Positions 1 through 8,318 of a DNA stretch of 35,404 nt are shown here, one piece after another; the stretch's first letter is position 1; every line of letters starts with the position of its first letter. The stretch lies in assembly GCA_017531385.1 (NCBI GenBank), contig JAFXLD010000083.1, positions 1 to 35,404 of the forward strand, given 5' to 3'. The position numbers and the translations under genes were made by a program. Source of the DNA: Clostridia bacterium (GTDB taxonomy: Bacteria > Bacillota > Clostridia > Oscillospirales > Acutalibacteraceae). The notes beneath the pieces were generated by a model that saw only the letters and a program-made list of their open reading frames with translations, was not told where the DNA came from and made no database searches.

Positions 1-55
1 AAAGAAATTTTTGCGATATACCGCCATTTGCAAACAAACTGCATTATAATGGGGT

Positions 56-127
56 AAGGGGCAAAGCCCCTTCATAAACTCCTAACTTCTCACTCCTAAC
101 TCCTAACTATTGTCGGGCACAGCCCGA
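56..127. repeat. Two short perfect hairpins of an intergenic repeat
   Basis: Two perfect stem-loops with 3-nt loops are visible: AAGGGGC-aaa-GCCCCTT at 56-72 and TCGGGC-aca-GCCCGA at 113-127. Between them lies an imperfect tandem of ACTCCTAAC-like words (77-108). The word GATAAATTATTGT follows the second hairpin and recurs at 35084-35096. The sequence around the first hairpin (GGGTAAGGGGC...) matches, inverted, the hairpin at 35192-35206. This suggests a dispersed palindromic intergenic repeat and not a coding region. The rest of 1-258 holds no gene that I can see. Confidence 0.65.
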
Positions 128-229
128 TAAATTATTGTTTATTCTACAACAAATAAAACCACTTATAATTCTAAATCAGAATATTAAATATTTTTTATCC
201 GATTTTGTAACCTTTTTCATGCTTTCATG

Positions 230-250
230 TGTTATAATAGTGTAAGGAGG
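230..250 (+). promoter_or_regulatory. Extended -10 and ribosome binding site ahead of the first dockerin gene
   Basis: TGT-TATAAT (230-238) is an extended -10 box, and AGGAGG (245-250) sits 8 nt before the ATG at 259. No good -35 is seen at normal spacing. If this promoter is used the 5' leader would be only about 15 nt, so the assignment is tentative. Confidence 0.4.
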
Positions 251-258
251 AATGAAAT

Positions 259-1488
259 ATGAAAAAAATCATTTCAGTTTTAATGTCAACCGTTCTTTTT
301 TTGACAACAATTATTATTTTATCCGCAGGAAATATTGCAGGAGCCATACCGGCACCCGAAATTTATCTGACGGCACCGAATCAGTATTATATTGCAGGAG
401 AGGAAATCACATTTGACATGAAAATCCCCGTCGACGTGATTAAAGATGTTGTTTATGTACAATTATTCATCGACTGCAATACGGATGTGCTGAAATTCAG
501 AACTGCTGATCAATCAAAAGGAGAACTTGCAGTTACAGAAACAGAAAAAGGCTACACAATAGACTTTTATCCCTGGAGTATGGCAACAAATACGGAAACA
601 TACAGAGCCACACTCACATTCCGTGTTTCAAAGGGCGACATTGATGTAAATGCACATGCTTTGCTGCAATACAGAGACTCAGACACAACAAGAGAAGCAA
701 GACTTGCCGATTCTTTACCCAACAACACTGTTTTTGATGCCGACGAAGTACCCCGTCTTACAATTACGGGCGACCTTGAAATTTACAGAAAAGAGGATAC
801 AATATACTTACCTTATCCTATTACAAAGTCTGAGCTCAGAAGCAAAATCAGCAGCACTCACAAAGAATATCCCGTTGAATACAAAGTTCTGAACCACAAA
901 GAAACCGAGTACGCACTGACAGGCGATGAACTGTTCGTCAATTTTGACGGCAGACAGGGAGAAATCGTGAGAATATCTATCCTCGGCGATGCCGACAACA
1001 ACGGTATCGTCACTGCAGCTGATGCAAGAAAAGTTTTAAGGTATTCAGCACAACTCGAGCCATTTCCCGAATTCTTCGACAGCGGCTGTGACCTTGACAA
1101 TGTAAAAGGTGCTTCTGCGGGGGATGCCAGAAAAATTCTCCGTGTTGCGGCAAAAATCGACTCTTTTGATATCCCCGACTTCACAATAATAGAAGGCCGT
1201 TATCTCACAGTTGCAAAACTTCTGAATGCAGGAAGCGGTTTGTATAACTGGAGATGCACAGTGTCTGACGAAAATGCTTTTGAAATCACCGAAGAAATCA
1301 CACCGCCTGCACCCGAAGATTTAAAACCGGGCACACCCTTTGAGCAGTCATTCACATTCAAAGGTCTGAAACCCGGCACATACGATGTTCACTTTGAACT
1401 CATCGCAAACCATGAGGATGAACCCATTGATGAATTTTACTTTACTGTTACCGTACATATCGATGTTCCGATCGGTAATATGTTCTGA
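259..1488 (+). CDS. Secreted dockerin protein with C-terminal chagasin-like domain
   Basis: This 409-residue protein has an N-terminal signal peptide (about 1-29, ending AGAIPA). Residues 35-165 form a beta-rich domain whose pattern weakly recalls cohesin/Ig-like sandwiches. Residues 175-242 resemble the small module often found just before dockerins. Residues 243-301 are a type I dockerin with two Ca-loop/helix repeats (TAADARKVL and SAGDARKIL); the second loop has Val in place of the usual Asp/Asn at position 5. Residues 305-405 resemble the chagasin (I42) fold: a YNWRC strand, then GTPFEQSFTFKGLKPGTYDV and a final FTV strand. The RPW inhibitory loop of chagasins is replaced by ANHE, so this copy may be inactive or have changed specificity. 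It precedes a paralogue by 38 nt and the two are probably co-transcribed. Signal peptide and dockerin are firm; the inhibitor role is inference. Confidence 0.75.
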   Translation: MKKIISVLMSTVLFLTTIIILSAGNIAGAIPAPEIYLTAPNQYYIAGEEITFDMKIPVDVIKDVVYVQLFIDCNTDVLKFRTADQSKGELAVTETEKGYTIDFYPWSMATNTETYRATLTFRVSKGDIDVNAHALLQYRDSDTTREARLADSLPNNTVFDADEVPRLTITGDLEIYRKEDTIYLPYPITKSELRSKISSTHKEYPVEYKVLNHKETEYALTGDELFVNFDGRQGEIVRISILGDADNNGIVTAADARKVLRYSAQLEPFPEFFDSGCDLDNVKGASAGDARKILRVAAKIDSFDIPDFTIIEGRYLTVAKLLNAGSGLYNWRCTVSDENAFEITEEITPPAPEDLKPGTPFEQSFTFKGLKPGTYDVHFELIANHEDEPIDEFYFTVTVHIDVPIGNMF

Positions 1489-1526
1489 TTTTAACGAAAT
1501 TGCAATTTTTGTGTAAGGATGAAAAC

Positions 1527-2792
1527 ATGAAAAAAATTATTTCAATTATTTTAAGCCTCATTATTATTTCAGGATTCAGTGTGGCTGTCAGTGCCGAAAA
1601 AGCTTCCTATCCCGAAATGAATGTATCTGCTCACGGTTATCAGGACGGAGTGTACCAAGACGGACTGTACTATATTTACGGTGAAGAAATAATAATCGAG
1701 CCGAAAGTATATGATATCGGACTTGACGAGATATATAAAGGGGTTGTTGTCTACCTTGATTGCAACAAGGAAGTATTTGAGTATGTTGGCACACCTCTCG
1801 GAACAATCGAAAATATGGTGAGATATTCCGAGACAGAAACGGGATATATGGCAGAAATCATCTGGACAAATCCGTCCGCAATTCCTCTATATGCAACATT
1901 TACGATGAAAGTTGCGGACAAAGATAATCCCAATGTCAGTGTAAGGGCTTTTAAAGTTACTCAGGACAACAAGTTAGAGGAAATGAATATCACCTTTGAT
2001 CTGCCTGAAAATAAGGTGTATGAAAAAGAAGAAATTCCTCATATTCAATCTACTCTTACACCTCCTGTTTTTGCAAGCACAAAACAAGCATGGTTCAATA
2101 CGGATTTAAACAACGAACTTTATATTTTTGAACCCATAACAGTAGCGGATATTTTCAGCATGCTTTCCGTTTCGGCTGACGGCGGAGAAATAAAATATAT
2201 TCCGAAAAACGGCAAAGAGGAACAATATCCCCGCACGGATGATATTTTTGCTCTTGAATTTGCAGGTAAAATCTGTGAGGTACTGTATATACGTGTTGTA
2301 GGTGACGCAACCGACGACGGAAAAGTCACTGCGGCTGATGCAAGACTTGTTCTAAGGCAAAGTGCAAAGCTGGGCACGGAATCAATCACCTGCGATGTGA
2401 CAAATGACGGAAAAACAACTGCCGCTGATGCAAGAATGATTCTGCGTGTTGCGGCAAAGCTTGATTATTTCAAGCTTAAGAGCATTACCGTCTGGCAAAA
2501 TCAACCATGTAAGATCGGACCGCTTGTAAGTGCATCTGATGGCGGTTATATGTGGAGATGCACCGTGTCAGAGGAAGGTGCGATTGAAGTGACCGAAACA
2601 ATTGAACCCTCCGTTGACAACACGGGTAAACCTCCTCTTGAAATAATAATGGGTGCTCCCGCACTTCAGACATTCATTCTGAAACCTCTGAAACAGGGTA
2701 AATTTGAAGTAAAATTCGAGCTTATCCGTCCGTGGGAAACAGAGCCCATAAAGGAATTCGGCTTCACAATCGTGGCTGATGATATACTTTGA
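1527..2792 (+). CDS. Secreted dockerin protein with chagasin-like cysteine-protease-inhibitor domain
   Basis: This 421-residue paralogue of the preceding gene starts at ATG 1527, with AAGGA 8 nt upstream and a signal peptide (MKKIIS...VSAEK). An in-frame upstream GTG-type extension lacks a ribosome binding site. Domain order is the same: N-terminal beta domain (about 30-180), pre-dockerin module (about 195-258), type I dockerin (259-313; TAADARLVL and TAADARMIL), then a C-terminal domain (about 318-421). That last domain fits the I42 chagasin pattern: GGYMW at 339-343 where chagasins have their NPTTGY/F-W loop, GAPALQTF before a central strand, and a preserved RPWE at 401-404, the family's third inhibitory loop. 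Chagasins block papain-family cysteine proteases, and a dockerin-linked inhibitor (cyspin) is known from Clostridium cellulovorans. The fold call is by eye and not from a profile search. Confidence 0.75.
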   Translation: MKKIISIILSLIIISGFSVAVSAEKASYPEMNVSAHGYQDGVYQDGLYYIYGEEIIIEPKVYDIGLDEIYKGVVVYLDCNKEVFEYVGTPLGTIENMVRYSETETGYMAEIIWTNPSAIPLYATFTMKVADKDNPNVSVRAFKVTQDNKLEEMNITFDLPENKVYEKEEIPHIQSTLTPPVFASTKQAWFNTDLNNELYIFEPITVADIFSMLSVSADGGEIKYIPKNGKEEQYPRTDDIFALEFAGKICEVLYIRVVGDATDDGKVTAADARLVLRQSAKLGTESITCDVTNDGKTTAADARMILRVAAKLDYFKLKSITVWQNQPCKIGPLVSASDGGYMWRCTVSEEGAIEVTETIEPSVDNTGKPPLEIIMGAPALQTFILKPLKQGKFEVKFELIRPWETEPIKEFGFTIVADDIL

Positions 2793-2853
2793 CCAATTTT
2801 TTTATATGATAATCCGCTTGTTTATGCGACATTCTAAAATTAACCCGCTACTA

Positions 2854-2883
2854 TTGACAAATTTATTTTATTGGTTTTATAAT
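2854..2883 (+). promoter_or_regulatory. SigmaA promoter of glnN
   Basis: A consensus -35 TTGACA (2854-2859) and -10 TATAAT (2878-2883) are separated by 18 bp. They lie 54 bp ahead of the glnN start, so glnN is transcribed separately from the dockerin pair. Confidence 0.8.
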
Positions 2884-2936
2884 AAAAGGCGTTGATGATA
2901 AATCAGCACCTTTTATTTTTTAAAGGAGAAATCCGT

Positions 2937-5033
2937 ATGGCTGTTAAAAATGTACCCGAAATGTTCGGTTCTCTCGTATTCAATGACGAAGTAATGAGAG
3001 AAACTCTCCCCAAGGAGATTTACAAATCTCTTCACAAGACTGTTGAAGAAGGCAAAGAACTTGATATCACTCTTGCAAACGCAGTTGCTCACGCTATGAA
3101 AGACTGGGCAATCAGCAAGGGCGCAACACATTATACTCATTGGTTCCAGCCTATGACGGGTATCACTGCCGAAAAGCACGACAGTTTCATCAGTCCTGCT
3201 CCCGGCGGAAAAGTCATTATGGAGTTCTCAGGTAAAGAGCTGATCAAGGGTGAACCCGATGCATCAAGCTTCCCTTCAGGTGGTATCCGTGCTACATTTG
3301 AAGCAAGAGGCTACACAGCATGGGACCCCACTTCATACGCATTCATAAAAGAAAATTCACTCTGCATCCCCACAGCTTTCTGCTCATATACAGGCGAAGT
3401 TCTCGACAAGAAAACTCCCCTGCTCCGTTCAATGGAAGAGCTGAGCAAACAGGCTGTCCGTGTTCTCAATCTTATCGGTGTTGATACAAAGAGAGTTATC
3501 TCCACAGTCGGTGCAGAGCAGGAATATTTCCTCATTGACAGAAAAATTTATGAGCAGAGAAAAGATATAGTTATCACGGGCAGAACACTTTTCGGTGCAA
3601 AACCTCCCAAGGGACAAGAAATGGACGACCATTACTTCGGCGCAATCAAGCCCAGAGTTATGGCATACATGGAAGACCTGAATGAAGAGCTCTGGAAATT
3701 GGGTATCCTTGCAAAAACAGAGCATAACGAAGCAGCTCCCGCACAGCACGAGCTGGCTCCCGTTTTCTCAACTACAAATATCGCAACCGACCATAACCAG
3801 CTGACAATGGAAATCATGAAAAAGGTAGCAAAGAAGCACGGTCTTGTGTGTCTTCTTCACGAAAAGCCCTTTGCAGGTGTCAACGGAAGCGGTAAGCACA
3901 ACAACTGGTCAATTTCAACAGACAGCGGTAAGAATCTTCTTGATCCCGGCAAAAATCCTCAGTCAAACAAAACTTTCCTGCTCATTCTTGCAGCAGTTGT
4001 AAAGGCTGTTGACGATTATCAGGACCTTATGAGAATTTCCGTTGCAAGTGCAGGCAATGACCACCGTCTCGGTGCTCACGAAGCTCCTCCCGCAATTGTT
4101 TCCGTATTCCTCGGCGATGACCTTACAAAAATCATTCAGGCTCTTATCAACAAGGAAGACGATGTTGAAGGTCCTCAGAAAGTGGCAATGAAGACAGGTG
4201 TTGATGTTCTTCCCGACTTCACAAAGGACACAACCGACAGAAACAGAACATCTCCATTTGCTTTCACAGGTAACAAGTTTGAGTTCCGTATGCTCGGCTC
4301 AAACTATTCAATAGCAGACCCCAACATTATAATGAACACAATCGTTGCGGAGTCTTTCTCTCAGTTTGCCGATTATCTTGAAAATGCGGAAGATATTGAC
4401 AAGGCAGTCAGCCACATCATCCGTCGTGAGTTCAGAAACCACGCAAGAATTATTTTCAACGGCAACGGCTATGATGATGCATGGGTAAAGGAAGCAGAAA
4501 AGAGAGGTCTTCTCAATCTCAAGACAACGGCAGATGCAATCCCTCATTACACAGCTCAGAAGAATATTGACCTTTTTGAAAAGCATCATATTTTTACTCC
4601 CCTTGAAGTTCATTCAAGACAGGAAATTCTTGCAGAGCTTTACACAAAGACAATCAATATCGAAGCTCTCACAATGCTCGAAATGGCAAAGAAACAGCTT
4701 CTTCCCGCCGCAATTTCATTCACAGGCTCACTTGCACAGACTCTTGCAGCAAAGAAAGCAATCGGTATGAATGTTGAGAATGATGCCGCATATCTTCTTG
4801 CGGACAAACTCACAAAACTTACAAATGCAATGTATGAGAAGATTGATTCTCTCGACAAAGCAGTTGCAGGTGCAAAAGATGTGTCAGAGGGTCAGGAGCT
4901 TGCTTTCTATACAAAGGATAACATCCTTTCCGCAATGAACGACCTGAGAGCAGTTGCAGACGAAATCGAAGTCGATATGTCAGAGGAATATATCCCCTAT
5001 CCCACATACAGCGATTTGCTCTACAGTGTTTAA
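2937..5033 (+). CDS. glnN: Type III glutamine synthetase
   Basis: GSIII makes glutamine from glutamate, ammonium and ATP in the cytoplasm; the long dodecameric type is common in Bacteroidetes, cyanobacteria and ruminal Clostridia. The 698-residue length fits the family (about 700), well above GSI (about 450). The N-terminus ([16 protein letters not shown]), the segment [11 protein letters not shown] and the [13 protein letters not shown] segment are typical of GSIII. I chose ATG 2937 because AAAGGAG lies just upstream; the 15-codon extension from 2892 overlaps the promoter region and has no ribosome binding site. It is monocistronic, with its own promoter and a strong terminator. Codon use is biased as in highly expressed genes. 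No GlnR box or riboswitch is apparent in the short leader. Confidence 0.95.
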   Translation: MAVKNVPEMFGSLVFNDEVMRETLPKEIYKSLHKTVEEGKELDITLANAVAHAMKDWAISKGATHYTHWFQPMTGITAEKHDSFISPAPGGKVIMEFSGKELIKGEPDASSFPSGGIRATFEARGYTAWDPTSYAFIKENSLCIPTAFCSYTGEVLDKKTPLLRSMEELSKQAVRVLNLIGVDTKRVISTVGAEQEYFLIDRKIYEQRKDIVITGRTLFGAKPPKGQEMDDHYFGAIKPRVMAYMEDLNEELWKLGILAKTEHNEAAPAQHELAPVFSTTNIATDHNQLTMEIMKKVAKKHGLVCLLHEKPFAGVNGSGKHNNWSISTDSGKNLLDPGKNPQSNKTFLLILAAVVKAVDDYQDLMRISVASAGNDHRLGAHEAPPAIVSVFLGDDLTKIIQALINKEDDVEGPQKVAMKTGVDVLPDFTKDTTDRNRTSPFAFTGNKFEFRMLGSNYSIADPNIIMNTIVAESFSQFADYLENAEDIDKAVSHIIRREFRNHARIIFNGNGYDDAWVKEAEKRGLLNLKTTADAIPHYTAQKNIDLFEKHHIFTPLEVHSRQEILAELYTKTINIEALTMLEMAKKQLLPAAISFTGSLAQTLAAKKAIGMNVENDAAYLLADKLTKLTNAMYEKIDSLDKAVAGAKDVSEGQELAFYTKDNILSAMNDLRAVADEIEVDMSEEYIPYPTYSDLLYSV

Positions 5034-5047
5034 TTAAATTTTGATAA

Positions 5048-5088
5048 AAATTATACAGCCATTGCAACCGGCAATGGCTGTATAATTT
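5048..5088. terminator. Bidirectional terminator between glnN and the XRE gene
   Basis: An 18-bp perfect stem (5048-5065 with 5071-5088, loop AACCG) is flanked by A-runs on the left and T-runs on the right, so it can terminate both glnN and the converging small regulator gene. Confidence 0.9.
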
Positions 5089-5093
5089 TTTAT

Positions 5094-5318
5094 TTATCTA
5101 AAATCAAAAAGTTCTTTTTCCGTAATTTCAAGCTTTTCACAAATTTTAAAAACTAAGTCCATTGAAACTCCGTTTGCACCAATTTCTATACCACTCATAT
5201 GACTTCTGTCAATACTCAGAACTTCGGCAAGTTCCATTTGTGTAAAACCTCTGTCTTTTCTGTAATATGCAATATTCTGACCAAGTTTTCTGTATTTATC
5301 TGAATATTCAAAATTCAT
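5094..5318 (-). CDS. Small XRE-family DNA-binding protein
   Basis: This 74-residue protein is almost entirely a Cro/C1-type helix-turn-helix: LGQNIAYYRKDRGFTQMELAEVLSIDRSHMSGIE is the canonical five-helix pattern, with FTQMELA and the recognition helix SIDRSHMSGIE. AAGGAGGAATAGTA precedes the ATG on the minus strand. It lies between glnN and the subtilase and converges on the glnN terminator. Its target is unknown; the long untranslated region between it and the subtilase gene is a candidate. It lacks any sensory or catalytic domain. Confidence 0.85.
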   Translation of the reverse strand: MNFEYSDKYRKLGQNIAYYRKDRGFTQMELAEVLSIDRSHMSGIEIGANGVSMDLVFKICEKLEITEKELFDFR

Positions 5319-5776
5319 TACTATTCCTCCTTAAAACAATCACAATATTATTGTATGCATTGTTTTATAAGTCATAAACCTCATATCAATAGATATTTAA
5401 CTATTGACATTAGTCACAGAAAGGTATAAAATTAAATTAGAGATAATTATATTTATAAAGGAAACAACTTTAAAAATTTTGATTGATTATTTAGATTTAT
5501 TTCGCATGTATTTAAATAAGTTGTTTTTTCAAAAAATGTGTTACACTTTTGTGCTTATTGTATTTATATTTATAAGAAGGTGAGTCCAATGGTTTAATAT
5601 CTGCTGTAAAACTGTTTATTTAACATTAATCTTATATTTAGAAAATCAATAGTGATTCATTGTTCCAATGAATACCATATCGTCTACTGATTGACAGTAA
5701 AAAGATATAATATGTCAATGTAATCATCTATGAAAACAATGAATAATTGAGCAATAAGCAAAGGAGTAAGAAAGGT
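5319..5776. other. AT-rich non-coding region ahead of the subtilase
   Basis: About 460 bp without a credible gene. It contains a TTGACA (5404-5409) with TAAAAT 17 bp downstream (5427-5432); a long-range inverted repeat AAACAACTT/AAGTTGTTT (5462-5470, 5518-5526) followed by T's; an 8-bp hairpin with a 3-nt loop (5655-5673); and a TATAAT (5706-5711) bracketed by the inverted words ATTGACA and TGTCAAT (5690-5696, 5713-5719). The last may be the proximal promoter and operator of the protease gene. The region is markedly richer in A+T than the neighbouring glnN. Confidence 0.5.
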
Positions 5777-7300
5777 ATGAAAAAAATTATTTCTGTTTTA
5801 TTAAGTATTATTATTATTTTCTCTTTTTCTATTTTTGGTAAAAGTGAGGAATTAACGGATGTTGAATTTGATAATTCATCTGTAATAGTAACAATGAAAC
5901 ATGAATATTCTATTATTGATAAAGTTTACACATTAGAAGATTTTAACTGTGACAAAATTGCTTATATTGAAGATTTGACACCAATAAGTAGTGAATCAAT
6001 CGAGACATCAAAGTATGATCTTGATGCATGGAAAAAAATATTGCAACTTTATCTTATTGATGCCTCGAATGTTAATGTAGAAGCTGTAATAAGCGAATTA
6101 TCAACAAATGAAAAAATTGAAACTGTTGAAAAAAACTATGTTTTTTCAATGAATCAAAAGGATGAAATTGAATCTTTACAGTTGAATACAAACAATCAGG
6201 CATCGGTAGCATCAACCAGGAGTTCAGTGGCAGCTTTTATAAGCACTAATGATGTAAAATTTTCTGAACAATACGCATTGGGAAATACTTCCGCAATAAA
6301 GGCTTGGGGAATAACTACCGGTAGCTCCAATGTAAAAGTTGGCATTATTGATACTGGAATAAATGCACATTCAGATTTTTCCGGCAACTTATCCACCACG
6401 TTAAGTAGAAATTTTACAAATGAAGATAGCTTATTGGATACAGGAAATCACGGAACAAAGGTTGCCGGAATAATTGGAGCTAAAGCTAATAATAATTTTG
6501 GCATAGCAGGTGTCTGTTGGAATGTAACATTGGTAAATTTAAAAGCATATGAAGATGATGCATTTACTCTTTCTGGTGGTAGAACTAAAGCAGCATGGAT
6601 AGCAGAAGCAATTAACTATGCGGCATCTATTGGTATTGATGTATTAAATATGAGTGGACGTGCTACTGACTTATTAGGTAGATTTAGTATGCTTAATGCT
6701 ATTGACAATTATGACGGAATCATTGTAATTTCAAGCGGAGATGACGGTATCTCGAACATTCCATATCCAGCATGCTATGATTCAAACAAAATAATCTGTG
6801 TCGCATCAATAGATTTTTTTAACAACTTAGTTGAGGACTCTAATTATAGTTACACAGATGTGGATTTGGGTGCCCCCGGCAAAGATATTTGTACTATTAG
6901 TGAAACAAATATCACTTCTATTGTAAACGGATCATCATATGCCGCTCCATATGTAACGGGGGCAATAGCTCTCCTTCTTAGTGTAAATCCGAATTTAACA
7001 ACTTCACAAATAAGGAGTTTGATTACAGAAAATGTTGATGTTAATTCTTCCTTATTGGGAATGGTTAGAACTGGAGGATATTTAAATATTTTCAATGCAA
7101 TTCTTGATGCTTCAGGCTATATTCTTGGAGATACCAACGCAGATGGAACTATAACTGCTGCTGATGCGAGATTGGCATTAAGGTTTTCATCACAACTTGA
7201 AACTCCTTCAAATCTTCAAAGAGTATTATGTGATATGAATAATGATTTCTATATTACAGCCGCTGATTCCCGAACGATTCTTCAGATGGCTGCATCATAA
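5777..7300 (+). CDS. Secreted subtilisin-like (S8) protease with C-terminal dockerin
   Basis: This 507-residue serine protease has a signal peptide (1-about 26), an S8 propeptide-like domain (about 30-135: VIVTMKHEY...VEAVISEL), the catalytic domain (about 165-440) and a type I dockerin (451-507). Catalytic residues are Asp192 in IIDTG, His225 in NHGTKVAG and Ser387 in GSSYAAP. The oxyanion-hole Asn of most subtilases (AAGNDG) reads SSGDDG here, with Asp322 in that place, as in proprotein convertase PC2, so activity may be altered. I chose ATG 5777, with AAGGAG at 5761-5766, over a TTG 30 nt upstream because the signal peptide then begins MKKIIS as in its dockerin neighbours. The next gene follows after 15 bp and carries a propeptide-like domain. 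Codon use is more AT-rich than that of the flanking housekeeping genes. Confidence 0.9.
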   Translation: MKKIISVLLSIIIIFSFSIFGKSEELTDVEFDNSSVIVTMKHEYSIIDKVYTLEDFNCDKIAYIEDLTPISSESIETSKYDLDAWKKILQLYLIDASNVNVEAVISELSTNEKIETVEKNYVFSMNQKDEIESLQLNTNNQASVASTRSSVAAFISTNDVKFSEQYALGNTSAIKAWGITTGSSNVKVGIIDTGINAHSDFSGNLSTTLSRNFTNEDSLLDTGNHGTKVAGIIGAKANNNFGIAGVCWNVTLVNLKAYEDDAFTLSGGRTKAAWIAEAINYAASIGIDVLNMSGRATDLLGRFSMLNAIDNYDGIIVISSGDDGISNIPYPACYDSNKIICVASIDFFNNLVEDSNYSYTDVDLGAPGKDICTISETNITSIVNGSSYAAPYVTGAIALLLSVNPNLTTSQIRSLITENVDVNSSLLGMVRTGGYLNIFNAILDASGYILGDTNADGTITAADARLALRFSSQLETPSNLQRVLCDMNNDFYITAADSRTILQMAAS

Positions 7301-7315
7301 AAAGGAGGAAAAATC

Positions 7316-8074
7316 ATGAAAAAATCATTATCTTTAATTCTTTCATTTTTTATTATCTTATCTTTGTGTATTACATCTTCCGCATATTATTTCTTTGATG
7401 ATGCAAAAAATGACTTTATCTGCACAGACAAAGCTCTGTATCTGACAGCTGAAAAAAAGGCGGGAGAAATCGATTATTTCGGAGAAAGATTTACAATTAC
7501 CGATAAAGACGGCAATAAGCTTTCTGCCGAGGATTATATATCCTCTGGTTGTACATTAAACTATTTTGAGAAATTCGATATATTTAAAATCATTCTTGTA
7601 GGAGATATTAACTGTGATGGTCACATTACTGCTGCTGATGCACGTATTGCTCTGAGAATGTCTGCAAGACTTTATTCGCCTGGTGAAGATCCTGACAAAT
7701 ACGGAGCATTTGATGCAAATTATTCCGGTACGATTGAAGCAGCTGATGCAAGAGAGATTTTGCGTGCGGCTGCACAAATCAGTGAATACAATTTATTTAA
7801 AGAAAAAATAGCTGATAAGATATATTCGGAAGAAAGCATTGTTCCTTCAAATCGTAACCACTACAGTGTTGGCGTTATTCTTCATCCCGATTTTCTTGGC
7901 AATCCGGATTGTCTGAATGCGGATTTTTTCGGCAAACATGTTAAAAATGTTGAATCAATATCAGAAATGGAGCTTGAGCTTATACTTACTGAACCTACTT
8001 ACGATAACGCAATTAAGCTGTATCAGGAGTTAAAAAACAATGATGCCGTAATACTCAGCACAATATGTTTTTAA
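7316..8074 (+). CDS. Secreted dockerin protein with S8-propeptide-like C-terminal domain
   Basis: This 252-residue protein is preceded by AAAGGAGG and begins with a signal peptide (1-about 23). Residues 40-95 match the small pre-dockerin module (FTITDKDGNKL, then an SSGC turn and a KIILVGD strand). Residues 96-156 are a type I dockerin (TAADARIAL and EAADAREIL). Residues 182-252 align by eye with the propeptide region of the adjacent subtilase: SVGVILHPDF against SVIVTMKHEY, then an F-rich turn, LELIL against LQLYL, and a final ELKNND helix. There is no catalytic domain, so it may act as a stand-alone propeptide-type inhibitor or folding helper for the neighbouring protease on the same scaffold. 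It could alternatively be a decayed protease remnant, but the frame is open and the domains look well formed. The inhibitory role is inference. Confidence 0.75.
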   Translation: MKKSLSLILSFFIILSLCITSSAYYFFDDAKNDFICTDKALYLTAEKKAGEIDYFGERFTITDKDGNKLSAEDYISSGCTLNYFEKFDIFKIILVGDINCDGHITAADARIALRMSARLYSPGEDPDKYGAFDANYSGTIEAADAREILRAAAQISEYNLFKEKIADKIYSEESIVPSNRNHYSVGVILHPDFLGNPDCLNADFFGKHVKNVESISEMELELILTEPTYDNAIKLYQELKNNDAVILSTICF

Positions 8075-8148
8075 AGATTCAATATAGCTAAAAATAATTG
8101 AAAAAATGTGGTTTTAATTCTGCATTTGACTGTTAAAAACTAAAACCT

Positions 8149-8187
8149 AACGGCATTTTCTTCACAGAAAGTGCCGTTGATTTTTTT
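8149..8187 (+). terminator. Terminator after the subtilase operon
   Basis: The stem AACGGCA (8149-8155) pairs with TGCCGTT (8172-8178), extended inward by TTTTC/GAAAG, and is followed by seven T's (8181-8187). A second short hairpin ACGGCT-atatac-AGCCGT follows at 8193-8210. Confidence 0.85.
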
Positions 8188-8318
8188 GAGGAAACGGCTA
8201 TATACAGCCGTGCAACAAATTGTTGACAAAGATTTTTAATTAAAAATATTGCAATTATTCCTAAAATATGTTTTTATGGAGAGGGGAACACCCCGAAACC
8301 ATATCAGGAGGAATAACC

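Noticed and set aside
35-190. Riboswitch or small RNA in the first 250 bp
   Set aside because: The hairpins look like dispersed repeats; no conserved riboswitch core is visible.
858-1184. Open frames on the opposite strand of the dockerin and ribosomal-protein genes
   Set aside because: They lie fully inside strongly supported genes, lack ribosome binding sites and show no recognisable domains.
5589-5597. ATG-GTT-TAA minigene behind AAGAAGGTGAG
   Set aside because: Only two codons; nothing supports it as a coding gene, although it might be a chance leader peptide.
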